This document shows, in pieces, positions 7,457 to 15,007 of a DNA stretch of 23,081 bases; the first letter of the stretch is position 1; each line of letters begins with the position of its first letter. Source of the DNA: UBA8919 sp041658185 (GTDB taxonomy: Bacteria > Elusimicrobiota > UBA8919); NCBI GenBank assembly GCA_041658185.1, contig JBBAAR010000019.1, forward strand, positions 1 to 23,081, given 5' to 3'. The notes under the pieces were generated by a model. The model made no database searches, was not told the origin of the DNA, and saw nothing but the letters and a program-made list of their open reading frames with translations. Both the position numbers and the translations under genes were made by a program.

Positions 7457-10400
7457 ATGCACTTAAAAACAATTGAATTAGGCGGGTTCAAATCATTTGC
7501 AGACAGAACTGTTCTCAGTTTCGGAGAAGGCATTACGGCAATTGTAGGCCCTAACGGATGCGGAAAAACAAACATTACGGACGCAATCAAATGGGTTCTC
7601 GGCGAACAGTCGGCGAAATCACTGCGCGGGACAAAAATGGAGGATGTTATTTTCAGCGGCACGGCTTCAAGAAAACAAACCTCCGTTTCAGAGATAACAC
7701 TTACATTTGACAATTCAAAAAATGTGCTTCCTATTGATTACTCGGAAGTAAGCGTTACCCGCCGGCTTTTCAGGACCGGCGAGTCGGAATACCTTCTAAA
7801 TAAAACGCCCGTCCGGCTGAGAGATATAAAAGACCTTTTTCTTGATACGGGAATCGGTACGGAATCGTATTCAATAATGGAGCAGGGAAAAATTGATTTT
7901 ATTCTGCAATCAAAACCTGCGGAAAGAAGATATATTTTTGAAGAAGTTGCAGGGGTGTCAAAATATAAATCAAAACGAGAAGAAGCATTAAGAAAACTTG
8001 AAAAAGTCGGACAGGATATGCTGAGGTTGAATGACATCTTGTCGGAACTTGAAAGTCAAAAAAACAAACTTGACACTCAGGCAAGAAAGGCAAGGCAGTA
8101 CCAGAAATATCTTGACGAACTTAAAAATTACGAGGTCAACTCGCTCGTAAAAAAATATCAACAAGTCAAAGAAACCAACTCGATAAAATTAAAAGAACTT
8201 ACCGATCTGAACGAAAAACTTTCGCAGGTCTCAATTGAGATAGATAAAATAGACGCCAAATACTCGGAATTAAAAATTACACTGACATCAAAAGAGGATG
8301 AACTAATATCAAAACGCACCGAGACAAATAAAATTGACTCATCCATCGCGATATTAAATGAGCGGATACTCTCTGCGGAAACGACTAAAAAGGAAAATCT
8401 CGCGAGAAATCATGAGGCAGAGCAGGAAATCGGGCAGGGACAAACAGACCTGAAAAATTACACATCGGAATTAGCCGAAGCCAAAAAAGAACTTGAGGAA
8501 GCAGAGAAAATCGTTTTAACAGCATCGGAAATACTTGCCAAAAAAACTGAACAGAAAAATAAACTGAACTTGGAAATTGCAACTTCAAATTCAGATATTG
8601 AAAATTTGAGAAATGAGATTTTTAAGTGTGCAACTGAACTGTCGGAATTTCACAACAGAAAAACTTCTATTGATTCAGCCATAAAAGAAATAATTAACCG
8701 CATTGAAAAGCAAAAAACACAGGAACGGGAAACTTTAGCCAAAAAAGCCGAGCAGGAAAAAATTACTGGCGGGCTTAAAGAAAAAATCGCTGCTATAAAT
8801 TTAACTTTGGAAGAAAAAAAGAAAAAAATTGAGAACCTTTCGGCTAAAATAAATCAACTGCGCGCGGATATAGAAAAAAACCGGAATGACCTTTTATCAA
8901 AAAAAGAATTAGGGGCACAATTTGCTGCACGGATGGAAGCGATTGTCCGCAACTCAAATTACGAATTAAATGCAAAAATAAAAGAAACTTTCAAGGGACG
9001 GGTCCACGGAACGGTAAGCGATATGATAACTGTCAGCGAGGAAAATGTTTCCGTTGTTCAGTCGGCACTCGGTGAAAAAAGCGATTACATTGTTGTAGAT
9101 ACCGAAAATACCGCAATTGAAGTAATTAACTGGCTGAAAAACGGAAATTACGGCTGGGCGGCATTTTTGATAATGTCGGAAATTGAAAGATTGCAAATTT
9201 CAACTTCAAATGCTTTTTCCGGCAAAAAGATTTCCGATCTGGTGAACTGCGAGCCGAAATTCAGAAAAATTATGGACTTTCTTTTAAGCGAGGCGACGCT
9301 AAAAAATGAAAATATTTACAGCAGGGGTGTAATTCGCGGCGGAACGGTCCTTCCGGAAAACCGGTTACGCGGTTCTCTGGAAACATCCGCGGAAATAAAC
9401 CGCCTTAAAAACGAAACCGCAATGATAAACGGTGAAATCGGCAAACTAACCGAGTCAATAAAAAATTATCAGGGAGAAATTACTTCAACAGTCGCTGAAC
9501 TAAATGATACTGCCGTTTCAGTGGAAACTGAAAAAAATGAATTGATGCAACTTATGACCGAATTAACCTCGGCGGAAGAGTCATTAAAAACCTCCGTTAA
9601 TTATCTTGCAATTTTATCCGCCGAATATGAAAATCTTAACAACCAAAAAATTGAAAAAGAGTCGGAAGTCGTATCAATTACCGATAAGATTTCTAAATGT
9701 GCCTCGCAGGAAAATTCGGTAAAAACCGGATTTGCGGAACGAACTTCTCAGATAAAAAAACTTCAAACGGAACTTGAAAAGGAGAACCGTGACTTTACAG
9801 ATATACAAATAGATTTTTCGGTTAAAAGTTCCCAGATGGAAAATATCAAAGAGAAAATTAAATCTGCCGATACAACCTTGCAACTTACGTCGGCAAAAAT
9901 TGAAAAATCAAAAAAATGGCTGAATGACTCCGCGGAAAAAATCGCTGCAATGGAAAAAATAATATCTGACTCAACCGCTGAAATAAATAAAATCGTCGTC
10001 TTAAAAGATACCGCGGATGATATCCTAAAGGGTATTGAAAAAGAGCGGGATGAAATCAAAAACGCAATTACTGAACTTGAAAATAATTTAAGAAACCACA
10101 GGACGCAACAAAATATAATTCAGGATGAGACCAGGACGCTTGAAAGAGCCGTTTCAAGCACATCTTCGGAAATCAAACAGATTGAAAACCGTATAAAAGA
10201 GGAAAAGGGAATCACAATTGAAGATGCCGTCAATAATTATCAGGAAGTGGCAATGGAGCAGGATGAGGTTGAAAAACTGAAAAAGAAAATAGAAACCCTC
10301 GGGGCGGTGAACCTTGCGGCACCGGAAGAATACGAGCAACTTGAACAGCGGTATAATTTTTTAACCAAACAAAAAGATGACCTTGAAAAAGCGCGCGAGG

Positions 10401-10939
10401 ACCTGCACAACGCAATAAATAAAATCAACATCACCACCCGTCAGAACTTCCAGAAAACATTTACCGTGGTCCGTGAAAATTTCAGGAATATATTCAACCA
10501 GTTATTTGAAGGAGGCGAGGCGGACCTGCTCCTTACCGACGAAGGAAATCTTCTTGAAACCGGTATTGATATCATAGCGCAACCGCCTGGAAAAAAACTT
10601 CAGCACATATCGCTTCTTTCCGGCGGAGAGAGAACACTTACCGCAATAGCGATTCTTTTTGCTATATATCTGGTAAAACCCGCGCCGTTTTGCATACTTG
10701 ACGAAATTGACGGTCAACTTGACGAAGCGAATGTATTGAGATTTACGAGGATGCTTAAGGAGTTCGCCAAAACATCCCAGTTTTTCGTCATAACCCACAA
10801 CAAACGCACGATGGAGTCGGCGAATGTTCTCTATGGTGTAACTATGGAAGAACTCGGCATTTCAAAAATCATCTCCGTGCATCTTGAAGGTGAAAAAGTG
10901 CCCGTTGCAGATTCAGCCTCGCGCGAACAATTGAACTAA
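7457..10939 (+). CDS. smc: chromosome segregation ATPase SMC
   Basis: 1160 residues, the normal length for a bacterial SMC. The N-terminal head begins MHLKTIELGGFKSF and carries the Walker A GPNGCGKTN at residues 31-39. The family norm is GSGKS, so Cys and Thr are mild variants. Two long coiled coils (about 165-505 and 640-950) flank a hinge at about 510-630 (GRVHGTVSDMI...AIEVINWLKNG). The C-terminal head has the ABC signature LLSGGERTLTAIA near 1052-1064, Walker B CILDEIDGQLDEANV near 1077-1091, and the switch FFVITHNKRTM. SMC dimers form a ring with ScpA and ScpB that compacts and separates chromosomes; neither partner is in the window. AGGAG at 7443-7447 fits the ATG at 7457. The downstream gene starts five bases after the stop. 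Confidence 0.96.
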   Translation: MHLKTIELGGFKSFADRTVLSFGEGITAIVGPNGCGKTNITDAIKWVLGEQSAKSLRGTKMEDVIFSGTASRKQTSVSEITLTFDNSKNVLPIDYSEVSVTRRLFRTGESEYLLNKTPVRLRDIKDLFLDTGIGTESYSIMEQGKIDFILQSKPAERRYIFEEVAGVSKYKSKREEALRKLEKVGQDMLRLNDILSELESQKNKLDTQARKARQYQKYLDELKNYEVNSLVKKYQQVKETNSIKLKELTDLNEKLSQVSIEIDKIDAKYSELKITLTSKEDELISKRTETNKIDSSIAILNERILSAETTKKENLARNHEAEQEIGQGQTDLKNYTSELAEAKKELEEAEKIVLTASEILAKKTEQKNKLNLEIATSNSDIENLRNEIFKCATELSEFHNRKTSIDSAIKEIINRIEKQKTQERETLAKKAEQEKITGGLKEKIAAINLTLEEKKKKIENLSAKINQLRADIEKNRNDLLSKKELGAQFAARMEAIVRNSNYELNAKIKETFKGRVHGTVSDMITVSEENVSVVQSALGEKSDYIVVDTENTAIEVINWLKNGNYGWAAFLIMSEIERLQISTSNAFSGKKISDLVNCEPKFRKIMDFLLSEATLKNENIYSRGVIRGGTVLPENRLRGSLETSAEINRLKNETAMINGEIGKLTESIKNYQGEITSTVAELNDTAVSVETEKNELMQLMTELTSAEESLKTSVNYLAILSAEYENLNNQKIEKESEVVSITDKISKCASQENSVKTGFAERTSQIKKLQTELEKENRDFTDIQIDFSVKSSQMENIKEKIKSADTTLQLTSAKIEKSKKWLNDSAEKIAAMEKIISDSTAEINKIVVLKDTADDILKGIEKERDEIKNAITELENNLRNHRTQQNIIQDETRTLERAVSSTSSEIKQIENRIKEEKGITIEDAVNNYQEVAMEQDEVEKLKKKIETLGAVNLAAPEEYEQLEQRYNFLTKQKDDLEKAREDLHNAINKINITTRQNFQKTFTVVRENFRNIFNQLFEGGEADLLLTDEGNLLETGIDIIAQPPGKKLQHISLLSGGERTLTAIAILFAIYLVKPAPFCILDEIDGQLDEANVLRFTRMLKEFAKTSQFFVITHNKRTMESANVLYGVTMEELGISKIISVHLEGEKVPVADSASREQLN

Positions 10940-10944
10940 TCAAA

Positions 10945-11691
10945 ATGCAGTCAATAAAAATATTGTCAACACGAATTGATAATATCTCACTTTTTGATGC
11001 GTTAACTCATGTGGGCAGTTATCTCACCGACAATAATCCGCACCAAATAATAACCGCAAATCCTTTAATGATTTTTGAAGCACACAAAAACGAAAAATTA
11101 AAAAATATTTTTGACACAGCTGCACTTGTTATTCCCGAAAGTGCGGGAGTTCACTGGGCCGCAAAATTTCTGAAAACTCCCCTGAAAGAAAAAATTCCCG
11201 GAATTGATTTTATGATTTCTTTGCTTAAATATGCACAACAAAAAAATCGTCCGGTGTTTTTTCTCGGCGCTAAAGAAGAAGTAATAAAAAAAGCAGTGGA
11301 TGAAATCAAAAAAAAAATCCCGGAATTAAAAATCGCCGGATTCCATAACGGCTATTTTTCCGAAAACGAACAAGATGTCCTTTCACAAATAAAATCATCC
11401 GGTGCGGAAATACTTTTTGCAGGATTAAACACTCCTTTTCAGGAAATATGGATAAACGAAAATCTTGAAAAATTGGGCGTAAAAATTGCGATAGGTGTCG
11501 GCGGAAGTTTTGATGTTTTATCCGGTAATCTGAGACGGGCGCCAAAATGGATGATAGACAGGGATATAGAGTGGATTTTCCGGGTAGCACAGCAGCCGTG
11601 GAGAATTTTAAGAATTATAAAACTTTTTTCTTTCGCATTAAAAATTTTTAAAGAAAAAATACGGTTGATTTGTGGAAAATTTTATGTATAA
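10945..11691 (+). CDS. WecG/TagA/CpsF-family glycosyltransferase (GT26)
   Basis: 248 residues. The family motifs appear in order: TANP at 37-40, IPESAGVHWAAK at 63-74, a nucleotide-sugar region with FFLGAKEEV, GLNTPFQEIWI (family form G-x-P-x-Q-E-x-W), GVGGSFDVLSGNLRRAPKWM, and EWIFRVAQQPWR. Members transfer an N-acetylmannosamine-type sugar from UDP to a lipid-linked acceptor at the cytoplasmic membrane during teichoic-acid linkage, common-antigen or capsule synthesis. The C-terminus (RIIKLFSFALKIFKEKIRLI) is basic and amphipathic, as expected for the membrane-docking tail of TagA. Residue 65 is Glu where the family usually has Asp, the proposed catalytic base in TagA. No other polysaccharide gene is nearby. 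It starts five bases after smc and ends eight before the next gene, so it is co-transcribed. Confidence 0.88.
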   Translation: MQSIKILSTRIDNISLFDALTHVGSYLTDNNPHQIITANPLMIFEAHKNEKLKNIFDTAALVIPESAGVHWAAKFLKTPLKEKIPGIDFMISLLKYAQQKNRPVFFLGAKEEVIKKAVDEIKKKIPELKIAGFHNGYFSENEQDVLSQIKSSGAEILFAGLNTPFQEIWINENLEKLGVKIAIGVGGSFDVLSGNLRRAPKWMIDRDIEWIFRVAQQPWRILRIIKLFSFALKIFKEKIRLICGKFYV

Positions 11692-11699
11692 TTATTCTC

Positions 11700-12413
11700 G
11701 TGAAAATCGCCGTTTTTTCTGATATACACTCAAACATAGAGGCATTAAATTGTGTCCTTGAAAAAATTTCCGACGAAAACATTGATGAGATTATTTGCTG
11801 CGGTGATACGGTAGGGTACGGTCCTAATCCCAATGAATGTATAGAAAAAATTAAGTCAATAAAAAACATAAAAATTATTGCCGGCAATCATGACAGGGCA
11901 GCAGTTGGATTATTTGATATAGCGTGGTTTAATGATAATGCAAAAGCGGCAATTTTGTGGACAATATCCGTTCTGACTGAAGAAAATAAAAAAATTCTAA
12001 AGCAACTACCGGAAAAAATCCAAACTGAAAATTTTACCGTTGTTCACGGAAGCCCGAGAAAACTAACGAATGAATATCTCATAAAACCATCTGATATGCA
12101 AGAAAATATTCAGTTTTTTGAAACACAGATATGTTTTGTCGGGCATAGTCATTATCCGTTTGTTTATACCAGTGAAAAAAGCATAACAAAATTACAAGAA
12201 AATGAACCGATAGAAATATTTTCTAAATCAATAATAAATCCCGGCTCGGTAGGTCAGCCGCGTGATGGCGGCAATAGAGCATGCTTTTTAATTTTAGAAA
12301 ATGACAAAATCACATTTCACCGTGTTGACTACGACATAAAAGCAGTTCAGAAAAAAATGAAAATTGAAAAACTTCCTGAGTATCTTGTTGAGCGTTTGAA
12401 TTATGGAAGATAA
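11700..12413 (+). CDS. calcineurin-like metallophosphoesterase
   Basis: 237 residues from GTG at 11700. An ATG at 11670 is in frame but would overlap the previous gene and add ten residues ahead of the first metal-binding strand. From the GTG the protein begins VKIAVFSDIHSN, exactly where the family fold begins. Metal ligands are all present: D8 and H10 (SDIH), D36 (GDTVGYGPNPNE), N63-H64-D65 (GNHD), His in VVHGS, and GHSH. The GYGPNPNE loop is typical of the DUF/YfcE-like bacterial phosphodiesterase group. The substrate cannot be read from sequence; cyclic nucleotides and RNA ends are both known for relatives. No Shine-Dalgarno is obvious. The 3' end overlaps the start of trxB by 11 bases, which indicates translational coupling. 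Confidence 0.88.
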   Translation: MKIAVFSDIHSNIEALNCVLEKISDENIDEIICCGDTVGYGPNPNECIEKIKSIKNIKIIAGNHDRAAVGLFDIAWFNDNAKAAILWTISVLTEENKKILKQLPEKIQTENFTVVHGSPRKLTNEYLIKPSDMQENIQFFETQICFVGHSHYPFVYTSEKSITKLQENEPIEIFSKSIINPGSVGQPRDGGNRACFLILENDKITFHRVDYDIKAVQKKMKIEKLPEYLVERLNYGR

Positions 12414-13347
12414 AATTTATGATGTGATAATTATAGGCGGTGGACCTGCCGGATTAACTGCAGGTATTTATGTCTCGCGGGCACGACTGAAATCACTTTT
12501 GATTGATAACTACGCAATATTCGGGCAGGCGGTATCAGCCGATATTATTGAAAATTATCCGGGATTTCCAGACGGTATCAGCGGAGTTCAACTTGTTTTG
12601 AATTTCAGAAGTCAAGCGGAAAAATTCGGACTGAAAATTATTTCGGATGTGGTTGTCTTAATCAATTATACTGAAAAAAAAATAGAAGTTAAAACGGACG
12701 GCAAAATATATTCCGCTCTTTCCCTTATAATAGCAACGGGAGCAAAACCCAAACAATTAGGTATTCCCGGTGAAAAAGAATTCATGGGCAGAGGCGTTTC
12801 TTACTGTGCCACCTGCGATGCAGCACTTTATAAAAATAAAACGGTTGCAGTAATTGGCGGAGGGGATACTGCAATTGAAGAAGCGCTAATTCTGACAAAA
12901 TTTGCAGATAATGTCTTGGTGGTTCATAGACGCAACAAACTGCGTGCAACAAAAATTTTGCAGGAAAGGGCGGTTGCAAATAAAAAAATAAATTTTATAT
13001 GGAATTCACGGCTCGTGGAAATTAAAGGCGATAAAAAAGTTGAAAGCGTACTGGTAGAAAATATTTTAACTTCTGTAAAAACCAAAATGAATGTAGATGG
13101 TGTCTTTATGTTTGTCGGCTATCATCCTAATACCGAGTATCTTACAAATATCTTAAAACTTGATGAAAACGGCTATACAATCACCGACGATGAAATGAAA
13201 ACCGACAGAGTAGGAATTTTTGCGGCGGGTGACTGCAGAAAAAAATTATTAAAACAGGTTATTACTGCTTGTTCCGACGGAGCAATCGCAGCATTTTCAG
13301 CGGAAAAATATATTGACAAATTGAAAGAAATGGAATACAATAGATAA
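12403..13347 (+). CDS. trxB: thioredoxin reductase (NADPH-type)
   Basis: 314 residues, normal length. Features in order: FAD-binding GGGPAG at 12-17, ENYPGFP, ATGAKPKQLGIPGE, the redox pair CATC at 135-138, NAD(P)-binding GGGDTAIEEA at 152-161, HRR at 175-177, and the FAD-binding IFAAGDCR with QVITACSDGAIAA. The HRR-x-x-x-R pattern is the usual NADPH 2'-phosphate clamp, so NADPH is the expected donor, passed through FAD and the CATC disulfide to thioredoxin. No thioredoxin gene is in the window. It overlaps the phosphoesterase gene by 11 bases, and its stop is one base before the zinc-ribbon gene. Confidence 0.95.
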   Translation: MEDKIYDVIIIGGGPAGLTAGIYVSRARLKSLLIDNYAIFGQAVSADIIENYPGFPDGISGVQLVLNFRSQAEKFGLKIISDVVVLINYTEKKIEVKTDGKIYSALSLIIATGAKPKQLGIPGEKEFMGRGVSYCATCDAALYKNKTVAVIGGGDTAIEEALILTKFADNVLVVHRRNKLRATKILQERAVANKKINFIWNSRLVEIKGDKKVESVLVENILTSVKTKMNVDGVFMFVGYHPNTEYLTNILKLDENGYTITDDEMKTDRVGIFAAGDCRKKLLKQVITACSDGAIAAFSAEKYIDKLKEMEYNR

Positions 13348-13348
13348 T

Positions 13349-13585
13349 ATGCCTATACATTCTTTTATATGTAAAAAGTGCGGGACGAGTTTTGAACTTC
13401 TTATAAATGTAACAACCGAATCCTTCGGAGAAAAACCTAAGTGTGAACAGTGCGGGAGTTCCGATCTGACGAGAACTTTCTCTAATTTTGCGGTAAGCAG
13501 CTACGGGTCCGGAGGTTGTAAAAATGATTCTTGTGGTATTACTCATAATTCCCCGGGTTGTTGTCCCGGATGTAAAATTAAATAA
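13349..13585 (+). CDS. FmdB-family zinc-ribbon protein with Cys-rich tail
   Basis: 78 residues. The N-terminal half has the FmdB/CxxC-CxxC pattern: MPIHSFICKKCG, FE, then CEQCGS followed by a hydrophobic/Arg strand (LTRTFSNF). The two CxxC pairs should bind one zinc. After a Gly/Ser stretch the tail carries six more cysteines (GGCKNDSCG and GCCPGCK), resembling the tails of longer family members. The role is unknown; the first relatives were thought to regulate formamidase/amidase genes. It begins one base after trxB. A link to redox control through its many thiols is a guess from context. Confidence 0.8.
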   Translation: MPIHSFICKKCGTSFELLINVTTESFGEKPKCEQCGSSDLTRTFSNFAVSSYGSGGCKNDSCGITHNSPGCCPGCKIK

Positions 13586-13593
13586 TTTTTGAC

Positions 13594-13598
13594 GGAGG
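13594..13598 (+). promoter_or_regulatory. ribosome-binding site that sets the start at 13610
   Basis: GGAGG at 13594-13598 lies 11 bases before ATG at 13610. A possible TTG start at 13589 lies upstream of this site and would add seven polar residues in front of a signal peptide, so ATG 13610 is preferred. Confidence 0.7.
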
Positions 13599-13609
13599 AT
13601 TATTCATTT

Positions 13610-14908
13610 ATGAAAAAGAATCTCTATGTTTTGTTTGTCTTGTTGTTGCTGTCATCAAAAACACTCGTCCTTGAGGCCCGTGAGGACGCATATGACAAAA
13701 TGGCAAAAGAATTCGCCGAGTCGGCGGCATTATTACTGCAACCTAAGATAGCCATAATGCCTTTCATCTATCTTGACAAAAGAATTTCCGACGGTGGACC
13801 TATCGTTTCCGAACGCCTGACAACCCGCATAGTAAAATTAAAAAAATTCCAGATAATAGAAAGACAACTTCTTGAAAAAGTATTGAATGAACAAAATCTC
13901 GGCACAACCGGTATAATTGATGTTGAAAGCACAAAGAAACTCGGAAAGATATTAGGTGTCGGCGCAATCATAACCGGAACTCTTTTAGATGTAGAAAACG
14001 GAATGGTAGAAATAAATGCAAGATTGATAAATACGGAAACAGCAGAAGTTATTGCCACATCATCCGTTGAAATAAAAAAGATATGGTCGGATGTCCCGAC
14101 ATCGGATGTCCGACAGCCGCAACAACCGACAACAACTTCGCCTGCACAGCAGCAGCCGAGTGCCAGACAGCCGTCATACTATCAACCTGCATACACTCCC
14201 TCAAAAAGGGATACGTTCTTTGATATTTTCATGGGTGTAGGCGCTGGGACAATGAATATCAGTTTTGAAAACAATGCATCGCCAATTTATGAATATGAGT
14301 TATCTTTTGATATAAATGGTAACGGCATTTTCAATGATACCAGTCCAACCTATTCCAAAGTAAGCTTCACTGATCTTGAAACAGCGAGTGCCGGCACTCT
14401 TTGGGGTTTCAGAATCGGCGGATTCAGCGCAGGAAAATTATTGGGCGGTGATTTTGAAATATCTCATTATGCCCAGCAAATCACGGCACAAAAAACGATG
14501 ATAACATTAAACGGCTACTCAACAAGTTCATTTAGTTTTTATGTTGATGATTATCTCAAAGTTAACACCTATCTGATGGCCGGCGATTTGTTGCTGCGTT
14601 TTTCAAGTAAGACATTGCAACCTTACATCGGTCTCGGCATAGGTATGACCCTGAACAATACGACATCACCTTATATTTACCAGTTTTACGGCACCACATT
14701 TAGAAAACCGCTGGACCAACTTAATGTAGGATTTTTATTCAGAATACCAATCGGTTTAAGGGTTAAATTAGGAGAATCAACATCCGCATTTTTGGAATAT
14801 CGTTCAACCGGAAACTCATTTACATTTACGAGGGATATTGACGGTGAAACGGACACTTTAATTTTAACTACAAAACAGACGATATTCGGGATGGGATTCG
14901 GTTTTTAG
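13610..14908 (+). CDS. CsgG/FlgO-like domain fused to an outer-membrane beta-barrel
   Basis: 432 residues from ATG 13610. MKKNLYVLFVLLLLSS is a signal peptide. Residues about 45-160 (KIAIMPF..., SERLTTRIVKLKKFQIIERQLLEKVLNEQ..., STKKLGKILGVGAIITGTL..., INARLINTETAEVIAT) match the alpha/beta fold of CsgG/FlgO/LpoB-like periplasmic proteins. A low-complexity Pro/Gln/Ser/Thr linker follows (about 165-200). Residues about 202-432 alternate polar and hydrophobic positions with many Gly and aromatic residues and end in GMGFGF. The terminal Phe and strand pattern are those of outer-membrane barrels recognised by BAM. The combination suggests a barrel-anchored periplasmic sensor or assembly factor. 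No lipobox Cys is present, unlike CsgG itself. It lies 24 bases after the zinc-ribbon gene. Confidence 0.75.
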   Translation: MKKNLYVLFVLLLLSSKTLVLEAREDAYDKMAKEFAESAALLLQPKIAIMPFIYLDKRISDGGPIVSERLTTRIVKLKKFQIIERQLLEKVLNEQNLGTTGIIDVESTKKLGKILGVGAIITGTLLDVENGMVEINARLINTETAEVIATSSVEIKKIWSDVPTSDVRQPQQPTTTSPAQQQPSARQPSYYQPAYTPSKRDTFFDIFMGVGAGTMNISFENNASPIYEYELSFDINGNGIFNDTSPTYSKVSFTDLETASAGTLWGFRIGGFSAGKLLGGDFEISHYAQQITAQKTMITLNGYSTSSFSFYVDDYLKVNTYLMAGDLLLRFSSKTLQPYIGLGIGMTLNNTTSPYIYQFYGTTFRKPLDQLNVGFLFRIPIGLRVKLGESTSAFLEYRSTGNSFTFTRDIDGETDTLILTTKQTIFGMGFGF

Positions 14909-14936
14909 ATAATTTCAAAGGCGCAAAAAAAAACAC

Positions 14937-14965
14937 TTGACAAATTTTGTTTTTTATGTTATATA
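14937..14965 (+). promoter_or_regulatory. sigma70-type promoter of the peptidase/PorV operon
   Basis: TTGACA at 14937-14942 and TATATA at 14960-14965 are 17 bp apart, with TG at 14957-14958 making an extended -10. The bases AAAAAACACTTGACAAA at 14928-14944 match the hicAB promoter exactly. The predicted start is near 14972, about 36 bases before the first ATG. Confidence 0.8.
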
Positions 14966-14994
14966 AATAAAGGAAATTCAATAGATACGGTGGC

Positions 14995-15000
14995 GGGAGG
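14995..15000 (+). promoter_or_regulatory. ribosome-binding site that sets the start at 15008
   Basis: GGGAGG at 14995-15000 is seven bases before ATG 15008. An in-frame GTG at 14990 precedes it and would place the site inside the gene, so the ATG is the better start and also gives a clean signal peptide. Confidence 0.8.
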
Positions 15001-15007
15001 AAGTAGT

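Noticed and set aside
7217..7462. Minus-strand frame of 81 codons in the smc leader
   Set aside because: It covers the smc promoter and hairpins on the opposite strand, has no ribosome-binding site and no recognisable product.
11670..11699. ATG at 11670 as start of the metallophosphoesterase
   Set aside because: It overlaps the glycosyltransferase gene by 22 bases and adds residues before the first core strand; GTG 11700 fits the fold better.
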